From assembly GCA_038528965.1 (NCBI GenBank), contig JBCBEC010000007.1:178234-242233 (forward strand): a stretch of DNA of 64,000 bases, written 5' to 3'. A model generated the notes under the pieces. It had not been told where the DNA came from and searched no databases. It saw only the letters and a list, made by a program, of their open reading frames with translations. Shown one piece after another: positions 8,858 through 18,170 of this stretch. How positions within the stretch are numbered: the first letter of the stretch is position 1; each line of letters starts with the position of its first letter. Origin of the DNA: Lewinella sp038528965 (GTDB taxonomy: Bacteria; Bacteroidota; Bacteroidia; Chitinophagales; Saprospiraceae). The position numbers and the translations under genes are program-made.

Positions 8858-9877
8858 CTACAGAATTTTGTGCTCAATCAAGGACGAGGCCGTAGCCAGA
8901 ATGGCTTCTTTACTGGCAATAGGTTCCCAATTGAGCACTTGCCGAGCCTTAGAGATGTCCGTTTTGCGTTCAGCGCCAATTTCCGGTAGGACCTGCTTGA
9001 TACTCTTATCAAAATTACTGAGCAGCTTGACCAATAAATCGGGCATAGTGAGCCGCGGAATCTTGTGCTTAGGATAGGCCTCGCGCAGTACGGCCGCTAC
9101 ATCAGAAAAGTAGTAGTAATCGCCTCCCGCGAGGAAGCGCTCACCAGCAGCCTGAGGAGATTCCATGGCCTTGATATGCAAATCTGCTACCGAACGTACA
9201 TCCACAACCGCAAAACCCATTTTTGGCACCATGGGTAAGCTACCGTCCATCATCTTCTTGACAAAATCGGCGGACGTTCCGTAGTCCTTTTCTAGAATCG
9301 GTCCTAGAACTGCAACTGGGTTGATAACCGACAATTCCATGCCAGAAGCGTCTTGTTTCATAAACTCCCAAGCTGCTTTTTCGGCTACCGTCTTGCTCCG
9401 GGTATAGTAGGTATGATCGGCGTGCACATCTTCATTCGACCAATGTGTCTCATCAAAGGTCCCTTGCTTTTTGCCCGTTCCGTAGCCGACGGCAGCCATA
9501 GAACTGGTCATTACTACCCGCTTCACCCCCGCTTGTGCTGCTGCCCGCAACACATTGAGAGCACCATCACGAGCCGGTACTATTAATTCATCCGCTGTTT
9601 TCGGCAATTCCCTGGGCAAAGGCGAGGCAATGTGTTGTACGTAAGTAATATCTGGAGTGATAGCCCGCCGCCAACTTTCGGCATCCAACAATTCTGCTTC
9701 CTGAAATGACAGCTTATCTATCTGCTTGGTGTGCTCAGCAATAACCGCCTTGATTTCTTCTGCCCGTGCCATGGATCGCAGTGTGCCTACAACTTCGTAG
9801 CCGCGCTCCAAGAGCTGAATGGCGGTATGAGAACCAATGAATCCAGTAACTCCCGTTAGCAGTACTTTCTCACTCAT
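8858..9877 (-). CDS. NAD(P)-dependent extended SDR (dihydroflavonol reductase-like aldehyde/ketone reductase)
   Basis: 339-aa cytoplasmic oxidoreductase. The N-terminal VLLTGVTGFIGSHTAIQLLE carries the GxxGxxG cofactor motif of extended SDRs. Around residue 160 the YTRSKTVAEKAAW segment holds the catalytic YxxxK, preceded by the Ser-rich MTSSMAAVGYG segment. NPVAVLGP fits the dihydroflavonol-4-reductase/cinnamoyl-CoA reductase-like branch, in which bacterial members reduce aldehydes or ketones; the substrate is not deducible. It forms a two-gene unit with the AraC regulator downstream. Confidence 0.85.
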   Translation of the reverse strand: MSEKVLLTGVTGFIGSHTAIQLLERGYEVVGTLRSMARAEEIKAVIAEHTKQIDKLSFQEAELLDAESWRRAITPDITYVQHIASPLPRELPKTADELIVPARDGALNVLRAAAQAGVKRVVMTSSMAAVGYGTGKKQGTFDETHWSNEDVHADHTYYTRSKTVAEKAAWEFMKQDASGMELSVINPVAVLGPILEKDYGTSADFVKKMMDGSLPMVPKMGFAVVDVRSVADLHIKAMESPQAAGERFLAGGDYYYFSDVAAVLREAYPKHKIPRLTMPDLLVKLLSNFDKSIKQVLPEIGAERKTDISKARQVLNWEPIASKEAILATASSLIEHKIL

Positions 9878-10038
9878 GATTAGGATATTTTGTTACCACA
9901 AAAGTAAGCGCCACCCAAAACTAACTATTATACAAATGCGGGAAAGCTGTATACAAATTACGGAAACTCCTGACTACAGGTGCAAACTTAACGTGATAGG
10001 TCTCTTTCATAAAACCTATATGTTTGGCTTCGAAAAAA

Positions 10039-10748
10039 TAGGATAAGTTCTCGGAGAACTTGGAATTCTCCGAGAACTACAACGTAGCCAATTTGAAACT
10101 AGCAAGCAGCGATGTTAAGCAATTGCTCGCTACTTACGAGTCGAAACAAAGGCAACTTCAGTTTGAGTTGGAGCAAATTAAACGCATGATTCACAATTTT
10201 AAATCTGCGCTTCGATACTTGGATGCTACTGTTGGGAAAAAGAACAACAACAACTCATCAGCTCAACTTTCGGCATTTTACGCCTCTGCTAGGAGTAGAA
10301 CTTGTTGTGGGTAGCATATGCTGTGCTTGAATTTTCCAACAAGTGTATTTTGATTCGATGTTGGAGAATTAGTGTACGTGTTCTTTTGTGGGCAAAAGAA
10401 CCAAAGCCCTTGACTCCTCCAAGGCGATTATTTTCACCTTGGGCTGCGGTGGTTAAATTAGAAGTTGTGACTTGCCTTAAGTCGCTTCGCTGGATAAAAG
10501 CCTGCTCTCGTGAGCCTCGGCAAAACTTGTGAAGAGCTCAATCTTCATCTGCATTTACCAAGTAAAATAGAAAAGTACTTGATCATCGGAGACCTAAGCC
10601 GATGTTCAAAGCCGCTACGACTTTTATCTCCTGGGATCGCTGTGGATCCGTCGTATTCATTTGTTACTGGCGGCCCTATCTGTTTTAGTGGAAACAGCGT
10701 AGGCAAAAACGTAAAGAACGCTGTAAAATGCCGAAAGTCCAGATCAGA
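10039..10748. other. Gene-poor stretch with a coding remnant and an inverted-repeat-bounded element
   Basis: No convincing intact gene. At 10042-10314 a plus-strand frame without an ATG encodes a coiled-coil-like segment (LLATYESKQRQLQFELEQIK), which may be a 5'-truncated gene. Its beginning is a palindrome, GTTCTCGGAGAA-N4-AATTCTCCGAGAAC (about 10047-10077). From 10266 to 10738 lies a unit bounded by perfect 16-bp inverted repeats. Short open frames here (10302-10532, 10510-10899) have no family features and I do not consider them genes. Confidence 0.5.
10266..10738. mobile_element. Possible MITE-like element with 16-bp terminal inverted repeats
   Basis: ACTTTCGGCATTTTAC at 10266-10281 is repeated in perfect inverse at 10723-10738, enclosing a 473-bp non-coding unit. 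I could not see a clear target-site duplication, and no transposase is encoded inside. The end of the cytochrome c peroxidase gene is ten bases beyond the right repeat. It may be a miniature inverted-repeat element or a decayed insertion sequence. Confidence 0.35.
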
Positions 10749-11768
10749 TCAACTCGGGCCAAAAGCAGGATTAGTGATGAAGCTCTCATCCGTTAAGGAC
10801 TCCAAGAATGCCTTGAGATCAGACTGCTGCTGGGGGGAGAGTCCGAGGGGCCGAATGCGCTCGTCTTGCTGCACATGCCCTAGCCCGCCCTCGTTGTAAT
10901 GAGCTATGACACGCTCCAGATCGGGAAAACTGCCATCGTGCATGTAGGGTGCAGTGAGGGCTACATTGCGCAGGGTGGGTACACGAAACTTTCCGATATC
11001 AAGGCTATCTAGTGTGACTCGATAACGACCGGGATCGGAGCTATAATCCAGCTTAGTGCCATTGTTGGTAAAGGCCTGATTGGTAAAATTAAACCCCTCG
11101 TGACAGCTATTGCAAGCTAGTTCGTCGCTAAAGAAAAGCTCCATTCCCCGAGTTTCTGCCTCGGAAAGAGCACTTGCTTGGTTTTGGTAGGTGTATTGAT
11201 CGTAAGGAGAATTACCGCTAATTAAGGTCCGTTGGAAAGCTGCTAGTGCTCTGGTTATAGTGAAGGCATTAGCTTCCCGTCCAAAGGCCCGAAGAAAAGC
11301 ATCACGGTATTCCGCGTCGGCATTCAGGCGCTCCGCTGCTACAAAAATGGAAAGGTCCATTTCAAATTTATCCTCAATCGGTGTGCCGGCTTGCATGTCC
11401 AACTTGGGTACACCACCATCCTTGTGCACGCGGCTTGCGTAGGCGACATTAGCCAAGGTAGGTGCATTGCGAAAGCCTAAACGCCCTTCCACTCCGGGTG
11501 TCACCGCTTGGTCATCGGTAAAGGCCAACTCTTGTCGGTGACAGCTATTGCAAGAAATAGTCTGGTCTGCGGAAAGAATGGGGTCATAGAAAAGACGCCG
11601 ACCTAGATCTACTTTCGCTTGCGTCTGTGGATTTTCAGCGCTTGCTACTGGCGTTGGAAAACCGGCTGGAAGTTCGTAATGATAAGGGGTATCATCGTGC
11701 ACCGGCTCCGAGATTTCTTGTCGGCAGCTTGTGGTGATCAATAGCAACCACACTAAGCCTAGGATCAT
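10749..11768 (-). CDS. Diheme cytochrome c peroxidase / MauG-MbnH-like lipoprotein
   Basis: 339-aa periplasmic diheme protein. The ATG at 11768 starts a lipoprotein signal (MILGLVWLLLITTSC); codons upstream in the same frame lack signal character. Two haem c motifs are present: CNSCH in SCNSCHRQ and CNSCH in ACNSCHEGF. The PTLRNVALTAPYMHDG segment near the C-terminus is typical of the CCP/MauG family. These enzymes reduce peroxide or oxidise protein side chains. It lies 166 bases downstream of, and on the same strand as, an MbnP-like gene, which favours the MbnH type that oxidises a tryptophan of its partner. Peroxidase activity is the alternative. Confidence 0.85.
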   Translation of the reverse strand: MILGLVWLLLITTSCRQEISEPVHDDTPYHYELPAGFPTPVASAENPQTQAKVDLGRRLFYDPILSADQTISCNSCHRQELAFTDDQAVTPGVEGRLGFRNAPTLANVAYASRVHKDGGVPKLDMQAGTPIEDKFEMDLSIFVAAERLNADAEYRDAFLRAFGREANAFTITRALAAFQRTLISGNSPYDQYTYQNQASALSEAETRGMELFFSDELACNSCHEGFNFTNQAFTNNGTKLDYSSDPGRYRVTLDSLDIGKFRVPTLRNVALTAPYMHDGSFPDLERVIAHYNEGGLGHVQQDERIRPLGLSPQQQSDLKAFLESLTDESFITNPAFGPS

Positions 11769-11934
11769 TGTAGAATGATCTACTAACCTAAGGCCTTCAA
11801 CATCTTGGATCTTTCTCCACACAGTTTCCAAGCACTTTAATGAGTTAAAGTAAAGTTGTGAAGGCTGGAACATTAGCAGCTGTTTCAACGTAAGTCTGAA
11901 ACCGATGAGTCAAGGCTCCAGCCCTCAATCTTAA

Positions 11935-12684
11935 TTACTTCTTACTAATTGCGCTAGCAATATTATCAGCAAAAATCCGAGCTGAAACTGGATCATCGCC
12001 CGTGTGCATGCTGTAGGCTACAGACACATCCAAGTCGGTAAATAGCTTAGCCACATCAAAGTCAAAAACGATATCCTGCTGGTCCTGCTCCACATCGGTA
12101 TGCAGCATTACACTTACATCACTTAAGAATTCATCGCGGCCAAGATGATATTCCATTACCGTTTCTGGTGTTCCATCAGCATCCAGGTCTACCATAGCAT
12201 CAATGCGTACAAATAGGTAACCGGCATTCCAGTTCCAGTGCATTGGCGGATCGTTTTGACGAGCCAGTGGATCGGTTGCTGGATCACGCATATCGAAGTC
12301 ATTTTCAGTCTGATCATTGTCAGCTGCGCTAACGCCAACGAAGAACTCCGCCATGTGATAGTGCTTCTTATCTACATTTACTACGTCCTGTGCGCCACTA
12401 GTTGGCTTAACCAAAAGGTACTTATCGGTCACGTTTACTATTTCCCCATCTTCTGGGTGCAAAACGATTCCACCAAGGTAGAACTGCACGGTCTGGAAGG
12501 TAACAGCGGTACCGTTGACATCATATACTTGATCGTAGGTAAATTCCTCGCCATTAAAACTGTAGTCAAATTCAAAACTCACATCGGAATCGAGTCGGGT
12601 AGTGGTATCATCATCGTCACAACTGTGAAAGGCAATAGACGAGATGAGTAGTAGTGTACAGAGGGTGAATTGATTAAACCGCAT
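11935..12684 (-). CDS. MbnP-like copper-binding lipoprotein
   Basis: 249-aa lipoprotein (signal ends in SSIAFHSC) of the MbnP family. The family hallmarks VTFQTVQFYLGGIVL, the HYHMAEF segment and PPMHWNWNAGYLFVRIDA are all recognisable. In studied systems the partner diheme enzyme MbnH converts a tryptophan of MbnP to kynurenine, allowing copper binding in the periplasm. Several Trp residues are available in the HWNWN segment here. The downstream diheme peroxidase-like gene is the expected partner. Copper binding in this organism is inferred from family only. Confidence 0.75.
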   Translation of the reverse strand: MRFNQFTLCTLLLISSIAFHSCDDDDTTTRLDSDVSFEFDYSFNGEEFTYDQVYDVNGTAVTFQTVQFYLGGIVLHPEDGEIVNVTDKYLLVKPTSGAQDVVNVDKKHYHMAEFFVGVSAADNDQTENDFDMRDPATDPLARQNDPPMHWNWNAGYLFVRIDAMVDLDADGTPETVMEYHLGRDEFLSDVSVMLHTDVEQDQQDIVFDFDVAKLFTDLDVSVAYSMHTGDDPVSARIFADNIASAISKK

Positions 12685-13063
12685 TCTAATTTAGCTTTTT
12701 GTTGTTTAGGGGTAAATTAACAGAGGTTGGGTCGGGAGAACTCTCTTAAGTATCGTTAATCAAAGCCCAACTTCTCAATATAGAATGATCAAGAACTCAT
12801 TTTTCCGTTCCTAACTTTCGTTCATACAAACCAGCAAATGCCCCACTCCGGACCGGCACTTTGCTGCTGACATGAAGGCTCCACAATATCGATGACTAGC
12901 GTAGATAAATCCACCTAAAATGAATTCTCTTTTTGGCAAATAGCCGCTAATTCGAGTAAGTACTACATCTGAAAAAACGTTAAGCGCACCGATCATCCGA
13001 GCTTACATGGCAAGGCAAGACTTCCTAGTGTAGCTGTTCCCTATCTGAGTTTGTTAGGTTCTG
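12685..13063. other. Intergenic region, no feature recognised
   Basis: Presumably holds the promoter of the MbnP-like gene. A 61-codon minus-strand open frame (12811-12996) has no family features and ordinary intergenic base use, so I do not call it a gene. Confidence 0.5.
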
Positions 13064-13651
13064 TCAAAACAACAGCTGTAGTCCTATTCCATTGGGGCTA
13101 AGTTGTAGCCCCTGCAACAAGGTATCCAATTCACTATTGCTTTTTTGGTGGGCCCAATAAGTAGCTAAATCAAAGACAAACAGGAAGGCCCCTTGCAGGG
13201 CAATGCTTTTCCCAAAACCTTCCAGGCGCTCGGGACGATTAGTGGTACTCTTGCTCCGCTCTATCAAGTAAGCACCCCCAAGCATGTAGCCAACATCTAA
13301 CCCGGCATTGAACAAGAGAATTTTCTGAATTTTGTGCTGTTCGTTGACCGTAGCGGCCAGGTCAAAACCAGCTGCATCCGCTCGAACTGTCCCCCAATAC
13401 CCCAGGCCCGCAATTACCAGATTGACTGCTCCCCAGCCGGCATTCATATCATGAAAATAGCGGGTACTGCCTTCTTGGCTCCCCCGCAGCGTCAGGCCAC
13501 TACCGATATTACCTACCGCCCAGGCACCCAGTACCAGCATAGCCGTCTTCTGTTTTTGCAAGCGGCGGGTGTTAAAATCTGTTAACTCGAAGGATTGTGC
13601 CCAACATTGACTAGCGGCCGCTAGCAGCACTACAATGAGTAGATAACGCAT
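13064..13651 (-). CDS. Conserved membrane protein of unknown function
   Basis: 195-aa protein with an N-terminal signal-like segment (LLIVVLLAAASQCWAQS) and about four further hydrophobic stretches (AMLVLGAWAVGNIGSG, GAVNLVIAGLGYWG, ILLFNAGLDVGYMLGGAYL, ALQGAFLFVFDLATYWA). The glycine-rich helices resemble a family of Bacteroidota membrane proteins of unknown role. It is divergent from the outer-membrane-like gene at 13805 and shares its promoter region. No function can be assigned. Confidence 0.7.
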   Translation of the reverse strand: MRYLLIVVLLAAASQCWAQSFELTDFNTRRLQKQKTAMLVLGAWAVGNIGSGLTLRGSQEGSTRYFHDMNAGWGAVNLVIAGLGYWGTVRADAAGFDLAATVNEQHKIQKILLFNAGLDVGYMLGGAYLIERSKSTTNRPERLEGFGKSIALQGAFLFVFDLATYWAHQKSNSELDTLLQGLQLSPNGIGLQLLF

Positions 13652-13804
13652 GATGTTTACTGCATTAAATCACTTTTACTCGTGCTTTGTTCAGCGTTTT
13701 TCGTGGTGTTAAAATCCGGTTAAACGGGCAGATAAATTTATTTTACCCTCTTCTCACACTCTAGGTTTGAAGCCACTGAATTACTAAACCACAACTGCTC
13801 ACTC

Positions 13805-15115
13805 ATGAAGGCTATTCTCTGCAACCTACTGTTCCTGTTATTCACCGGCACACTATTTGCTCAATCTTATGACATAGGCCAATATCGGGCCCGCTTCGAG
13901 AGCCGCCCGTTTCTAGAGGTCACCCCACGCCTGAGTTACGCTAGCATTTTCACCAATGCCGATGTTGACCAGGACAATCATCAGGGTAGGCTTTCTGCCT
14001 CCGCTGTATGGCGGGAGCAAAGCAATTTGGATCATCGAATTCTCTCCTGGTCACTAGGAGGTAACGGCGGGTTCAGTCTACAAGAATATGATAATCCAGA
14101 CCTCCCCGATTTATCGAGCAATGACTTTTCATTACAAGGTAGCGTAGAGCAATATAACTACGGTGACAGCAAAACGTTCTGGGGTTTCCGTGGCAATGCC
14201 TCCATCGATATCCAGAACCGAAATGAAGGAGAGGATCCGGCAGATCGTCGCAGGGCGATCAGCATTAATCCTGGTCTATTTATCGGCACCGGCCGGATCG
14301 AATTTTCTGAAGATGCCTTATTGGCTAATTGGATGATGGATGATTTACTGGAGGCGGGTGTCATCACCTCCGCCAGTCCCGAACAACGCCTCGCGCTAGC
14401 CCAACGCGTTACCAGCATCATTGGCAACCGAACCTTTGATTTTCGCCGCCGCCGCATCTACGAATTGAAACAACTTCATACGCTTTTCCAGGAAGAAGAA
14501 ATGGCTATCGCAGACGACTTCCTGTTGTTCGCTGTCCTCAATGATAACTGGGGATTTGCCAATCGGGCCGTCCTTCCGCATGGCCAGCGCTGGCAATTTG
14601 GCTTAGACCTTGGCGGTAATTACAGTTTCCGCTCTCTCCCCTTCGCCATCGACGGATTCATTGCTCTGGCCAGCCCCTACATTAATTTCCAGCACGCCAA
14701 TATTCGCCACAACAATGCCGCTACCATCTGGGAAGTAGAGCTCGTCGGCTCGTATACTGATTTTCTAGATGAGGGTAGTAATGGGGTCCCCTCTTTCAGT
14801 GCTATCCCTGAATGGAGGGGTGCCTTCAACTTACAGCACAGCTACGTTTGGTTGCCGATCTCCCGTACCACACTACGCTGGACCAACAGCATCAATGTCG
14901 ACTTCGAAGATTTTAAACGCCGAGACTTTAGCTTTCAGCAGAAGATTTGGGATATCAACCTGGAGAGTGTTCTCCAGTGGGATTATTTCATCACCTACAA
15001 CTGGCGCTTAACCTTAAATGCGGGCATAATATCCAGATTGATCTACACCGACGTCAGCAATGTCCGCAATTTGCGTCCTTATTTCAACGTACAAACCAAC
15101 TACGCCATTTTTTAG
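13805..15115 (+). CDS. Hypothetical outer-membrane-like protein
   Basis: 436-aa protein with a signal peptide (ILCNLLFLLFTGTLFAQS). Alternating polar and aromatic residues in short strands (HRILSWSLGGNGGFSLQEY, WRLTLNAGIISRLIYTDV) and a C-terminal phenylalanine (TNYAIF) suggest a beta-barrel of the outer membrane. A charged helical segment lies in the middle (about 180-235). I do not recognise the family. The ATG at 13805 is preceded by an A/T-rich leader. Confidence 0.65.
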   Translation: MKAILCNLLFLLFTGTLFAQSYDIGQYRARFESRPFLEVTPRLSYASIFTNADVDQDNHQGRLSASAVWREQSNLDHRILSWSLGGNGGFSLQEYDNPDLPDLSSNDFSLQGSVEQYNYGDSKTFWGFRGNASIDIQNRNEGEDPADRRRAISINPGLFIGTGRIEFSEDALLANWMMDDLLEAGVITSASPEQRLALAQRVTSIIGNRTFDFRRRRIYELKQLHTLFQEEEMAIADDFLLFAVLNDNWGFANRAVLPHGQRWQFGLDLGGNYSFRSLPFAIDGFIALASPYINFQHANIRHNNAATIWEVELVGSYTDFLDEGSNGVPSFSAIPEWRGAFNLQHSYVWLPISRTTLRWTNSINVDFEDFKRRDFSFQQKIWDINLESVLQWDYFITYNWRLTLNAGIISRLIYTDVSNVRNLRPYFNVQTNYAIF

Positions 15116-15370
15116 CATCGTGTTTTGAATGGGGGATGTCCGCGCTCTCGTTGGCATTCCCCGAATTTCTGTATTGCTCCATTTCGGCCCTACAATTCTC
15201 AACGGTTTATCTACGACGCGATGAATCACGTCTCTGCAACTCCATCAATTGAACTAAATTCACCAATTCAACCAAATTCACTAACACAACTAACCCCCAA
15301 TCTCAACTAATTCCCCCTTCCCCGGAACTATGCCCCCTCCAATACGGTTGAGTAACGAAACGCCCAGATC

Positions 15371-16648
15371 ATGTTTCGAAAAACCGCCCAACTTTACATC
15401 GAATCTTTTAGTGGTTTACGCCGCGAGGTTTGGTACCTATCCCTGGTCTTACTGATCAATCGTTCCGGTGCAATGGTCATTCCTTTCCTTACCGTTTATC
15501 TTACCTCACAACGTGGTTTCAGCTACGCCAATGCGGGCCTCATTATGAGCAGCTTTGGGTTGGGATCTGTTGTCGGTTCATACGTTGGAGGCTGGATCAC
15601 CGACCGTTTTGGTTTTTATCGTGTACAGCAGTGGACTTTGGTGGGCGGAGGAGTCCTTTTTTGGTTCCTTGGGCAACAATCCACTTTCTGGGGTATGAGT
15701 ATTAGTATTTTCATATTGAGTACGGTCCTCGATGCCTTTCGACCGGCCAACCAAGCGGCCCTGGCTTTCTACAGCAACACTCAAAACCGAGCGCGTGCTT
15801 ACGGGCTTTTGCGCCTGGCGGTTAATCTGGGCTTCTCCATGGGGCCCGTATTGGGCGGTTTACTTATTGCGGGTTTGGGTTACGAATGGCTCTTTATCGT
15901 CAATGGGCTTTCCTGCCTGGGCGCAGCATTAGCTTTTCGCTTACTACTACCACCAGGGCGCCAGGAACCAGAAGAAGAGGAAGAAGTGGCGGAGCACGGA
16001 CCATCGGCCTATCGAAACCGTTCGTTCGTCACCTTTGTCTTCTTCCTCATGCTTGGGGCCGTAGCCTTCATGCAGTTTTTCAGCAGTCTCCCCGTCTACC
16101 TCAAGGAAGAACTGGACTACACGGAGGCTCAGATCGGCCTACTCGTCACGCTCAACGGGCTCATGATCGTAGTAATGGAAATGCCGCTGGTGCACAAGCT
16201 AGGGCAGCGCTTTCGCTCCCTGGGTATCATAACCGCCGGCTATCTGTTTCTGTCCATTGCTTTTTTTGTCTTGCAAGGAGCGGTATGGGCACCCATTTTT
16301 GCCGTTGTATTCATGGTCTTGATTACCATTGGTGAGATGCTCAGCATGCCCTTTGCCAGTACCTACACTGCCGAAGTAGCACCCGTTAGTCGGCGTGGCC
16401 AGTACATGGGACTACAAAGCATCGGTTGGGCCGTAGCCTTTATTATTGCCCCCAGCCTGGGGCTGTATTGGGCCGAGGAGCATGGCTTTAGTTCGCTTTG
16501 GTTCCTGGCTTGTGCCCTAGCTTTCATAGCCGCCATGGGCATCTGGGCAGTGGAGCGTTATGGTGATCTAAAACCACAACAGCCAACAGCTGAGTCAAAG
16601 CCACTGCAAGAGGAGGAGACTTTGGATGAGCCGGCTTTGTGGGAGTAG
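15371..16648 (+). CDS. MFS transporter (drug efflux-like)
   Basis: 425-aa inner-membrane carrier with about 12 hydrophobic segments. The loop between helices 2 and 3 carries the MFS signature GGWITDRFGFYRVQQ (G-x-x-x-D-R-x-G-R-x type). The charged central loop (PGRQEPEEEEEVAEHG) separates the two six-helix halves, and an acidic tail ends the protein. It resembles MdtH-type multidrug exporters, but the substrate is unknown. It stands alone, followed by a convergent minus-strand operon. Confidence 0.85.
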   Translation: MFRKTAQLYIESFSGLRREVWYLSLVLLINRSGAMVIPFLTVYLTSQRGFSYANAGLIMSSFGLGSVVGSYVGGWITDRFGFYRVQQWTLVGGGVLFWFLGQQSTFWGMSISIFILSTVLDAFRPANQAALAFYSNTQNRARAYGLLRLAVNLGFSMGPVLGGLLIAGLGYEWLFIVNGLSCLGAALAFRLLLPPGRQEPEEEEEVAEHGPSAYRNRSFVTFVFFLMLGAVAFMQFFSSLPVYLKEELDYTEAQIGLLVTLNGLMIVVMEMPLVHKLGQRFRSLGIITAGYLFLSIAFFVLQGAVWAPIFAVVFMVLITIGEMLSMPFASTYTAEVAPVSRRGQYMGLQSIGWAVAFIIAPSLGLYWAEEHGFSSLWFLACALAFIAAMGIWAVERYGDLKPQQPTAESKPLQEEETLDEPALWE

Positions 16649-16736
16649 TAAAATAGCTTACTTAATGGGCAGATTGGCAGTAGTAGTCAGTCTGCCCGAT
16701 ATATATGTTTATCGAACATATCGTTCTCTTTCCATT

Positions 16737-18155
16737 CTAAGTCCTCTGTAACAGAAACCACAGCAAAATAAGAATGGCGATGATGAGTAGGAAGTTGATT
16801 CTAACACTAAAGCGAAGTTTACTTGTCAAATCCTGGATCGCTTCCTTTGTGTTGTATTGCTGCTCATGTAGTTCCTGCTGTTTCTTTCTCGCAAGCTCTA
16901 ACTCTTCATAGAGTATTTCTTCATTGCTTACACTTGACTGGGCTGCATCCCAATGAAGTAATATTACGGGTACGAGCCGATCACTAGATATTTCATAGGT
17001 GACGCCTCCGCGAATAAACGGGACTGCTCGTAAGACTCCGTGGCGGGTCATTCTATCCAAGGTGACTTTATCTATACCAAATCTCTCTACAAGCTGAGCT
17101 TCGTGCATACTCAGGCGCATAAAGCCACGTCCAATACGTTGGATTAAACTATCCACAACTGCTCTCTTTACAGCCTCGGACTCCGTTTCATCTAGACCAT
17201 CAAGGCTGTTTGTCAAGATATTAGCAATCAGATCCTCGGGGTTTCCGACCATTTCTCCGGACACAGATTGGGATTGGATCTTAGTGGTTGCTCTTTCAAC
17301 ACTACTGGCAATAAGTTGTAAAGTCATAGAGTCGGTCTCCTCGTGTGCTACGTAGGCAAGAATTTTTTCAAGTGCTTCCAGCTCAAAGGAAAAAGTAGTC
17401 GAATAAAATCCTCCCTGCTCTGCTGCTGGGGCCAAAAGGGCATCTTTCGCTTGCGACTTTGTGAGGGGCTGTACCTCAGTAGAATACTGAAGAATCCGTG
17501 CGATAGATGGCCGAAATCGATCAAGAATACCGAGGCGATCAGATCGTATGATGAGAACTATTCTCATCTGAAGGGGATTCAGAAACTGCCTTAATCTCGC
17601 TGGGGTAAACTGATCCGGATCAATTTGTTGCTGCTGGCGTATAGCTTCCTGAATCTCAACTGGAACCTTGGGGTACGTCAATCGAGTTAACACCTGAGTT
17701 AAGTATTCAAAATCCTGATCTGGATACGTAGCTATCTCTTCAAACTGATCAAAAACCAAAAGAAATTCAGTCTGTGGCGGCAAATTCAGCTGTTGACTCT
17801 TCAAGCGGCTCCATACAGAGTCTTGGTATTCTAATTGATCTAGTAAGCTTGGGGTCCGTTCGACAAACTGCTTAAACATCTCCTCTAAGGAAACAGAATC
17901 CGGAAACCATGAACCAAATCGGACCTGAACAACCTTAGGTACGGGATTCCCATTAGCCGCCGACTGGTTAAGAAAAGTTGGTATAACCCCGGCATTTAAT
18001 AGGGAGGTTTTACCAACTCCTGATCTACCATGTATAACAATTAGATTACTCAAACGAAGTTGTTGAGTAATCCTTTTTATTTCATCATCTCTTCCAAAGA
18101 AGATCGCACTTTCGTCTGTTTGGAAAGGTCTTGGACCAGGGTATCGATTACGCAT
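16737..18155 (-). CDS. nSTAND1-type NTPase with C-terminal coiled coil and membrane anchor
   Basis: 472-aa protein. It begins with the hallmark of novel-STAND NTPases (YPGPRPFQTDESAIFFGRDDE). Walker A is GRSGVGKT (43-50), Walker B LLVFDQFEE (132-140), and a sensor-like LIIRSDR follows (~201-207). A winged-helix-like part spans about 320-400. It ends in a Glu/Gln-rich coiled coil and one membrane helix (about 453-469, INFLLIIAILILLWFLL). The WD40 or TPR sensor usual after this NTPase is absent. It is the third gene of an operon, 15 bases after the TIR gene. STAND NTPases act as threat-sensing switches; here it may anchor the complex to the membrane (inference). Confidence 0.8.
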   Translation of the reverse strand: MRNRYPGPRPFQTDESAIFFGRDDEIKRITQQLRLSNLIVIHGRSGVGKTSLLNAGVIPTFLNQSAANGNPVPKVVQVRFGSWFPDSVSLEEMFKQFVERTPSLLDQLEYQDSVWSRLKSQQLNLPPQTEFLLVFDQFEEIATYPDQDFEYLTQVLTRLTYPKVPVEIQEAIRQQQQIDPDQFTPARLRQFLNPLQMRIVLIIRSDRLGILDRFRPSIARILQYSTEVQPLTKSQAKDALLAPAAEQGGFYSTTFSFELEALEKILAYVAHEETDSMTLQLIASSVERATTKIQSQSVSGEMVGNPEDLIANILTNSLDGLDETESEAVKRAVVDSLIQRIGRGFMRLSMHEAQLVERFGIDKVTLDRMTRHGVLRAVPFIRGGVTYEISSDRLVPVILLHWDAAQSSVSNEEILYEELELARKKQQELHEQQYNTKEAIQDLTSKLRFSVRINFLLIIAILILLWFLLQRT

Positions 18156-18170
18156 TAGCGGTTTCAGGCT

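Noticed and set aside
10302..10899. Two plus-strand open frames (10302-10532 and 10510-10899)
   Set aside because: No recognisable domain; the second runs antisense into the cytochrome c peroxidase gene, and both lie in the inverted-repeat element.
12811..12996. Small minus-strand gene of 61 codons
   Set aside because: No family features, no promoter, and the composition is like the surrounding intergenic DNA.
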